A stretch of DNA of 64,000 bases. Source: Brevibacterium senegalense (GTDB taxonomy: Bacteria; Actinomycetota; Actinomycetes; Actinomycetales; Brevibacteriaceae). The notes below the pieces were generated by a model, which had not been told where the DNA came from, did not search any database, and saw nothing but the letters and a program-made list of their open reading frames with translations. Below are positions 58,986-64,000 of the stretch, in pieces. Numbering within the stretch: the stretch's first letter is position 1; each line of letters begins with the position of its first letter. A program made the position numbers and the translations under genes. Where the stretch lies: positions 1 through 64,000 of the forward strand of contig NZ_HE978606.1 in the NCBI RefSeq assembly GCF_000285835.1. Reading direction: 5' to 3'.

Positions 58986-60845
58986 ATGGCCCCTGACCAG
59001 CCCGAAGGAAGTGCATCCCAGGTTCCGGCACCCTCGCAGTCGGTGACGGAGCAGTTCCGCCAGGCGCGCGACCTGCTCCTCGAGCACCGCCTGGACATCG
59101 AATCCGCCCGCGCCGCGTTCTCCTGGCCGCGGTTCGAGCACTTCAACTTCGCCGTCGACTGGTTCGATCCGCTGGCACGCGGCAACGACGATCCGGCACT
59201 GTGGATCATCGAGGAGGACGGCAGCGAGAAGGTCTACTCCTACGATCAGCTGCGCCGCCGCTCCCACCAGGTCGCGAATCTGCTGCGGAGGGCGGGCGTG
59301 ACGCGCGGCAGCCACGTCATGGTCATGCTCAACAACCAGGTCGAGCTGTGGGAGACGATGCTCGCGGGCATCCGCCTGGGCGCGGTGCTCCTGCCCACGA
59401 CGGTGCAGCTGGGCCCGGCCGACCTGCAGGACCGGGCCGAGCGCGGAAAGGCGGGCTTCGTCGTCGCCGGTCAGGCGGATGCGGCCAAGTTCGACGACGT
59501 CGACCACCCCGTCGTGCGGATCGTCGTCGACGATCCCGCGGGCGAGGGCGCGGTCTCCGGGGCGCGCGAGGGCGACCTGCTGTACTCGGAGTCCGCCTCC
59601 GAATCCCAGGACTTCGCCGTCGACGGCGAGACCCGCGGCGACGACCTCCTGCTCCTGTACTTCACCTCCGGGACCACGTCGAAGGCGAAGATGGTCGCGC
59701 ACACCCACGCCTCGTACCCGGTGGGTCACCTGTCGACCATGTACTGGATGGGCCTGGAGCCCGGCGACCGTCACCTCAACATCGCCTCGCCCGGCTGGGC
59801 GAAGCACGCGTGGTCGAACCTCTTCACCCCGTGGATCGCGGGCGCCTGCGTCGTGATCGTCAACTACACCCGCTTCGATGCGGCCTCCCTCATGGGCGTC
59901 ATGGACCGTGTGGGCGTCACCAGCTTCTGCGCTCCGCCCACCGTGTGGCGCATGCTCATCCAGGCGGACCTGAAAACGCTCGCCGTGCCGCCGGCCAAGG
60001 CGCTGGGCGCCGGCGAGCCGCTCAACCCGGAGGTCATCGCGATCGTCGAGCGCGAGTGGGGCGTCTCCATCCGCGACGGCTTCGGTCAGACGGAGACCAC
60101 CCTGCAGATCGGCAACCCGCCCGGGCACGCGATGAAGCCCGGCTCGATGGGCATCGCGATGCCCGGCTTCGACCCGGTGCTCATCGACCCCGCGACGGGC
60201 GAGGAGACGCAGGAGGGCGAGATCTGCCTGCGCCTGGACCCGCGCCCCCTCGCCCTCATGCAGGGGTACTGGGGCGACGAGGAGCGGACGGCGGAGGCGT
60301 TCCGCGACGGCGTCTACCACACGGGTGACGTCGCGACCCGCGACGCGGACGGCGTCTTCACCTACGTGGGACGCGCGGACGACGTCTTCAAGGCCAGCGA
60401 CTACCGGCTCTCCCCGTTCGAATTGGAGAGTGTCCTCATCGAGCACGAGGCCGTGGCCGAGGCCGCGGTCGTCCCCTCGCCGGACCCCGTCCGACTGGCC
60501 GTGCCGAAGGCGTACGTCGTGCTGCGCACCGGCTTCGCGCCGGACGCGGCGACGGCGGAGGACATCCTGCGGTTCTGCCGTGAGAATCTGGCGCCTTACA
60601 AGCGGATCCGCCGCATCGAGTTCGCGGAGCTGCCCAAGACGATCTCCGGCAAGATCCGCCGCGTCGAACTGCGGGCCCGCGAGCGGGACCTGCACGGCGA
60701 GGCCGGGGGCATCCCCTCGACCGAGTCCGTGGTGGGCTCGGGCGGGACCGGGACTGCGACCTCGGAGTCGGATGACGGCGACACCGCAGGTGGCGCGACG
60801 GTCCTGGAGTGGGCGGACACGGACTTCCCGTCGCTCAAGGGTTGA
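58986..60845 (+). CDS. AMP-dependent acyl-CoA synthetase (medium-chain type)
   Basis: A 619-residue adenylate-forming enzyme that activates a carboxylic acid to acyl-AMP, then acyl-CoA. The P-loop reads YFTSGTTSKAKMVAHTH; later cores include DGFGQTETT, VYHTGDVATRDADG, and the catalytic Lys in PKTISGKIRRVELR. The N-terminal segment FSWPRFEHFNFAVDWFD is typical of medium-chain acyl-CoA synthetases. ATG 58986 has AAGGAG upstream. A 45-residue Gly/Ser/Asp tail is added at the end. The acid substrate cannot be deduced. Confidence 0.93.
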   Translation: MAPDQPEGSASQVPAPSQSVTEQFRQARDLLLEHRLDIESARAAFSWPRFEHFNFAVDWFDPLARGNDDPALWIIEEDGSEKVYSYDQLRRRSHQVANLLRRAGVTRGSHVMVMLNNQVELWETMLAGIRLGAVLLPTTVQLGPADLQDRAERGKAGFVVAGQADAAKFDDVDHPVVRIVVDDPAGEGAVSGAREGDLLYSESASESQDFAVDGETRGDDLLLLYFTSGTTSKAKMVAHTHASYPVGHLSTMYWMGLEPGDRHLNIASPGWAKHAWSNLFTPWIAGACVVIVNYTRFDAASLMGVMDRVGVTSFCAPPTVWRMLIQADLKTLAVPPAKALGAGEPLNPEVIAIVEREWGVSIRDGFGQTETTLQIGNPPGHAMKPGSMGIAMPGFDPVLIDPATGEETQEGEICLRLDPRPLALMQGYWGDEERTAEAFRDGVYHTGDVATRDADGVFTYVGRADDVFKASDYRLSPFELESVLIEHEAVAEAAVVPSPDPVRLAVPKAYVVLRTGFAPDAATAEDILRFCRENLAPYKRIRRIEFAELPKTISGKIRRVELRARERDLHGEAGGIPSTESVVGSGGTGTATSESDDGDTAGGATVLEWADTDFPSLKG

Positions 60846-61006
60846 CGGTTCCGGCGCGGCGGACGCTCAGGTGCTTACCATGAATGCATGCTTGAATCGA
60901 CGGGTTGTCCGCTGACTGAGCATGCGTGCAGTTGCCTGGGAGTCCCTCAGGTGTGCGCCGCTGTGCGCGCAGCGGATGGTTCCATCCACCGACTGCGGAG
61001 GACTCC

Positions 61007-63370
61007 GTGACCCCATCCAACTCACCCAGGCATGCCGGTGCGGCGAGCCGCCACCGCGGCGCGGGCGCGAAGTCCGCTGCCGGGAAGGGCGCTGCCGCGA
61101 AGGGCGCCGCCGCCGGTGCGGGCGCGCGACTGTCGCGCTGGATCGGCTACCCGCGTCCCGGCAGGACCGGTTGGCGTCGGTTCGTCCCCGCGTTCCGCCA
61201 CTGGGCGGTCGCGGTGCTGCTGTTCGTCGCGCTGGGCCTGGGTGCGTTCGGCATCGGATACGCGGTCACGGACATCCCCGAGCCCAACGTCGAGGCGTCC
61301 GGGCAGACCTCCACCGTCTACTACCGCGATGGTGAGACGGAGATCGGGTCGTTCTCCGCGGAGGACCGCACGAACGTGGCGATCGACGAGATCTCGGAGC
61401 CGATGCAGCAGGCCGCCATCGCCGCGGAGGACCAGTCCTTCTACGAGAACCGCGGCATCTCCTTCAAGGGGATCAGCCGCGCCGTGTGGGGTGTCGTCAC
61501 GGACGACTACGCCGGCGGCGGATCGACGATCACGCAGCAGTACGTGAAGAACTTCTACCTCACGAACGAGCGCTCCCTGGACCGCAAGGTCAGGGAGATG
61601 TTCATCGCGCTCAAGATCGACCAGGAGCTGTCGAAGGACGAGATCCTGGCGAACTATCTCAACACGATCTTCCTGGGGCGCCAGAGCTACGGCATCGAGG
61701 TCGCGGCGAACAACTACTTCGACAAGCCGGCCAGTGAGCTGGACGTGGCGGAGAGCGCCCTCCTGGCCGCGATGATCCAGCGGCCCGGCGCGGCGGATCC
61801 GGCGGAGGACCCGGAGGAGTACGAGGACCGCTTCCGCTACGTGCTCAGGAGCATGGAGAAGCTGGGCTACATCACGGAGGACGAGGTCGCCTCGACGGAG
61901 ATGCCGGAGGTGCACAAGAAGCCGGAGGACAACCAGTACGCGGGTCAGAACGGCTACCTGCTGTCCACCGTCCTGCAGGAGCTCAAGTCCGTGGGCTTCA
62001 CGGAGGATCAGATCAATCGCGGCGGCTACGACATCGTGTCGACGTTCGACGAGGGCGCGATGGAGTCCGCGGTCGAGACGGTCGAGGCGCTGCCCGAGCT
62101 GTCGGACGGCATGCACGTGGGCCTGTCGTCCGTGGATCCGGCCACGGGCGGTGTCGTCGCGATCTACGGCGGTGAGGACTACCTGGAGCGCGCGCAGAAC
62201 ACGGCGACCCAGGACACCGCGCAGGCCGGTTCGACGTTCAAGGTCTTCACGCTCGTGGCGGGCCTGGAGAACGGCTACCGGCTCACTGATTACTTCTCCG
62301 GCACCAGCGGAACGACCTTCAACTACGACGGCACCCCGTGGACCGTCCGCAACTACGGCGGATCGACGTACGGCTCTGTGAGCCTGCTGCGGGCCACCCA
62401 GTCCTCGATCAACACGGCCTATGCGCAGCTGAACATCGAGGTGGGCCCGGACAAGACGGCGGACGTCGCGCGTCGCGCCGGCCTGCCGGACGACACCGTG
62501 GGACTCGAGGAGAACGCGGCGAACGTGCTGGGCACCGCGAGCCCCACGGTCACGCAGATGGCCGGAGCGTTCTCCACGTTCGCGGCGGAGGGTCAGCACC
62601 ACGACACGCACTTCGTGAAATCCGTCACGGACCCGGACGACAAGGTCCTCCACGAGGAGGACGAGGAGGGTAACGAGGCGTTCGACCAGGCGGTCGCGGC
62701 GGAGACGTCGTATGCGCTCAGCAACGTCGTGACCGGCGGCTCCGGCTCGTACGCGATGAACCTGGGCCGCCCGGCGGCCGGCAAGACGGGTACGTCGCAG
62801 AACGCGTACTCCGCATGGTTCGCTGGCTACACCCCCAACCTGTCGACCGCGGTGTCGATCTTCCGCGAGGACGAGGCGGGCAACCCGATCGAGATCGGCC
62901 CGTACGGCGGTCGAGCCGAGATCACCGGCGGTTCGTACCCCACCATGGTGTGGACCGACTACATGAGCGGGGCCCTCGAGGCGATGGACCTGCCCGTCGA
63001 GGAGTTCCCCGAGCGCGGCGAGCTGCCACAGGTGGAGAAGCCGGACAATGACTCCGGCGTGCCCAACCAGGCACCCGCCCCGGCACCGCCCCAGGCTCCC
63101 GCGCCGCCGGCTCCGGACGACGGCGGCGGTGGCGGAGATGATTCCGGCAGCGACGAGGAGGAGCCCCGCGAGGAAGAGGAGCCTGAGGAAGAGGCACCGC
63201 CCGAGGAGGACGAGGGCGACGACGAGGATTCCGGCGACGGCGGAATCAATCCTGACGAGTTGCCGGAGGCGGATCCGCCGAATCCCGAGGAGCCGGAGCA
63301 GCCCGAGCAGCCGGAACAGCCGGAACAGCCCGAGCAGCCGCGGGAGCCGGATCCCGGTCGGACGAACTGA
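61007..63370 (+). CDS. ponA: Class A penicillin-binding protein (PBP1)
   Basis: A 787-residue bifunctional peptidoglycan synthase. A basic Ala/Gly N-terminus precedes one membrane helix (about 70-90). Glycosyltransferase (GT51) motifs: AAEDQSFYENRG (EDQ where EDR is usual), GGSTITQQYVKN, REMFIALKIDQELSKDEILA, LNTIFLGRQSYGIEVAANNYF. Transpeptidase motifs: catalytic Ser in GSTFK, SSIN, and KTGTS. The C-terminus is a long acidic/Pro tail with repeated EQPEQP. GTG 61007 has GGAGG upstream. The 161-base gap before it contains a possible TACCAT -10 near 60878 and a GGATGG/CCATCC hairpin. Confidence 0.95.
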   Translation: MTPSNSPRHAGAASRHRGAGAKSAAGKGAAAKGAAAGAGARLSRWIGYPRPGRTGWRRFVPAFRHWAVAVLLFVALGLGAFGIGYAVTDIPEPNVEASGQTSTVYYRDGETEIGSFSAEDRTNVAIDEISEPMQQAAIAAEDQSFYENRGISFKGISRAVWGVVTDDYAGGGSTITQQYVKNFYLTNERSLDRKVREMFIALKIDQELSKDEILANYLNTIFLGRQSYGIEVAANNYFDKPASELDVAESALLAAMIQRPGAADPAEDPEEYEDRFRYVLRSMEKLGYITEDEVASTEMPEVHKKPEDNQYAGQNGYLLSTVLQELKSVGFTEDQINRGGYDIVSTFDEGAMESAVETVEALPELSDGMHVGLSSVDPATGGVVAIYGGEDYLERAQNTATQDTAQAGSTFKVFTLVAGLENGYRLTDYFSGTSGTTFNYDGTPWTVRNYGGSTYGSVSLLRATQSSINTAYAQLNIEVGPDKTADVARRAGLPDDTVGLEENAANVLGTASPTVTQMAGAFSTFAAEGQHHDTHFVKSVTDPDDKVLHEEDEEGNEAFDQAVAAETSYALSNVVTGGSGSYAMNLGRPAAGKTGTSQNAYSAWFAGYTPNLSTAVSIFREDEAGNPIEIGPYGGRAEITGGSYPTMVWTDYMSGALEAMDLPVEEFPERGELPQVEKPDNDSGVPNQAPAPAPPQAPAPPAPDDGGGGGDDSGSDEEEPREEEEPEEEAPPEEDEGDDEDSGDGGINPDELPEADPPNPEEPEQPEQPEQPEQPEQPREPDPGRTN

Positions 63371-63397
63371 GTCCGCCCGTCGCTTAGGCTGGTCCCC

Positions 63398-64000
63398 ATG
63401 GAGACGAGCACGGGACACACCAGCACGGGTCAGGGCTCCTCGGGCCCCTCACGCGTGACTCCCGCGCAGCTGGCCGCGCCCCTGCTGGGCGGGACCGGCG
63501 AGCGGTTCGCCCGCCCCGATCGCCGTGCTGCGTTCACGACCGGCTGGGTGCTCATGGGTCTGCTGGGGGTCTCCGTCCTCATCGGTCTGCTGGTCCAGGC
63601 GCCGTGCCTGAGCGGCGGCTACGAGCTGCCGCGCGCGGGCTTCCGCATGTGCCAGTCGCCGGTCGCGCTCGCGATGACGGGCGAGTACCTGCCCGACTCC
63701 GCCGGCCGCATCACGACCGGCCTGTCCGGCTTCGCCCCGCTCACGTACTGGTTCGTCGTCGTCATGACGATGGTGGGCGCCTCGACCGCCGAGGCCATGG
63801 GCCTCCTCCTCGTCGTCAACACCCTCGCACTCGCGGCTCTGGGCGCGGGCGTCATCGCTCTGGCCCGCGCCCTGGACTTCGGCGGCAGCTCCACCTCCCG
63901 CACCGTGAGCTTCTCGTGGACTGCCGCCGCGTTCGTCTCGCCCGTCATCGTCTTCAGCATGGGCCAGTCGCTGGACGCCGTGGGCGTCGCGCTGGCTGTG
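63398..64000 (+). CDS. GT87-like polytopic membrane protein, 3' end outside window
   Basis: The frame is open from ATG 63398 to the window end (201 codons). It begins with a polar stretch of about 50 residues, then a membrane helix (about 52-70), an extracytoplasmic loop with two Cys (PCLSGGYELPRAGF, RMCQSP), and further helices. The layout and position after a class A PBP resemble actinobacterial GT87/DUF2029 membrane mannosyltransferase-like proteins such as that next to mycobacterial ponA1. TAGGCT (63385-63390) seven bases before the ATG suggests a leaderless transcript. Function is inferred from context only. Confidence 0.65.
   Translation, partial: METSTGHTSTGQGSSGPSRVTPAQLAAPLLGGTGERFARPDRRAAFTTGWVLMGLLGVSVLIGLLVQAPCLSGGYELPRAGFRMCQSPVALAMTGEYLPDSAGRITTGLSGFAPLTYWFVVVMTMVGASTAEAMGLLLVVNTLALAALGAGVIALARALDFGGSSTSRTVSFSWTAAAFVSPVIVFSMGQSLDAVGVALAV

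Noticed and set aside
57141-60695. An 1184-codon open frame on the minus strand
   Set aside because: It lies antisense to cca and the acyl-CoA synthetase, both with clear domains; its translation is Arg/Val/Asp-rich without motifs, a typical shadow frame in high-GC DNA.
61022-63418. A 798-codon minus-strand frame opposite ponA
   Set aside because: Antisense shadow of the penicillin-binding protein gene; no start context and no domain.

Overview
The window is a high-GC actinobacterial chromosome segment spanning the replication-origin region. Divergence at the origin (dnaA-dnaN-recF-dciA-gyrB-gyrA leftward; rpmH-rnpA-yidD-yidC-jag-rsmG-parA-parB rightward), the DUF3566 / DLW-39 / tRNA-Ile / tRNA-Ala tail of the gyrase cluster, and the cwlM-trxA-trxB-pseudokinase-murJ-DUF6049-Nudix-cca block all match the conserved actinobacterial order. 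Frequent GTG starts and probable leaderless promoters (a -10 hexamer six or seven bases before the start codon) fit this. Micrococcales is the likeliest order; I cannot name a genus from the sequence alone.

Layout. 1-23 kb is an accessory and metabolic flank: the tail of an IS110 transposase, an MFS exporter, a chimeric siderophore/heme-type binding protein, a TetR regulator divergent from an anchored alpha/beta hydrolase, a cyclodeaminase with a GH114 lipoprotein, an SBF-type transporter with a DHA2 exporter, butanediol dehydrogenase, a two-component system, a DszC-like/DszA-like monooxygenase pair, a decayed multicopper oxidase, and a nitrogen cluster (amtB-glnK, XRE-cupin regulator, gdhA). 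23-38 kb holds tRNAs, gyrase, a cystathionine beta-synthase-like/MetB pair, an M50-like protein, dciA, recF, dnaN, dnaA and the probable oriC. 38-49 kb runs from rpmH to trxB and includes parAB and a gene-free 2.3-kb tract rich in parS. 49-64 kb is the envelope block: MurJ with its partner pseudokinase, DUF6049, Nudix, CCA-adding enzyme, acyl-CoA synthetase, a class A penicillin-binding protein and the start of a GT87-like membrane protein.

How it works together. The origin-proximal genes supply initiation (DnaA, DciA, boxes on both sides of dnaA), the clamp, gyrase, and origin segregation (ParA, ParB and 11 parS or parS-like palindromes within 3.3 kb). CwlM, MurJ, the pseudokinase and PBP1 form the peptidoglycan precursor and polymerisation side. 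AmtB, GlnK and Gdh handle ammonium uptake and assimilation.

What stands out. I found no undescribed defence or biosynthetic system. The strongest unusual signals are: a dense parS centromere in non-coding DNA, with two sites inside parB; a NarL-type sensor kinase whose phospho-acceptor His is Arg, next to a 45-bp promoter element that recurs 3.5 kb away; a GlnK with Val at position 51 instead of the modifiable Tyr and no adjacent glnD; a possible structured leader RNA before the monooxygenase pair; and three one-base deficits in G/C runs (dnaA, DUF6049 gene, tRNA-Ala), which look more like sequencing or assembly errors than biology and should be resolved before anything is inferred from them.
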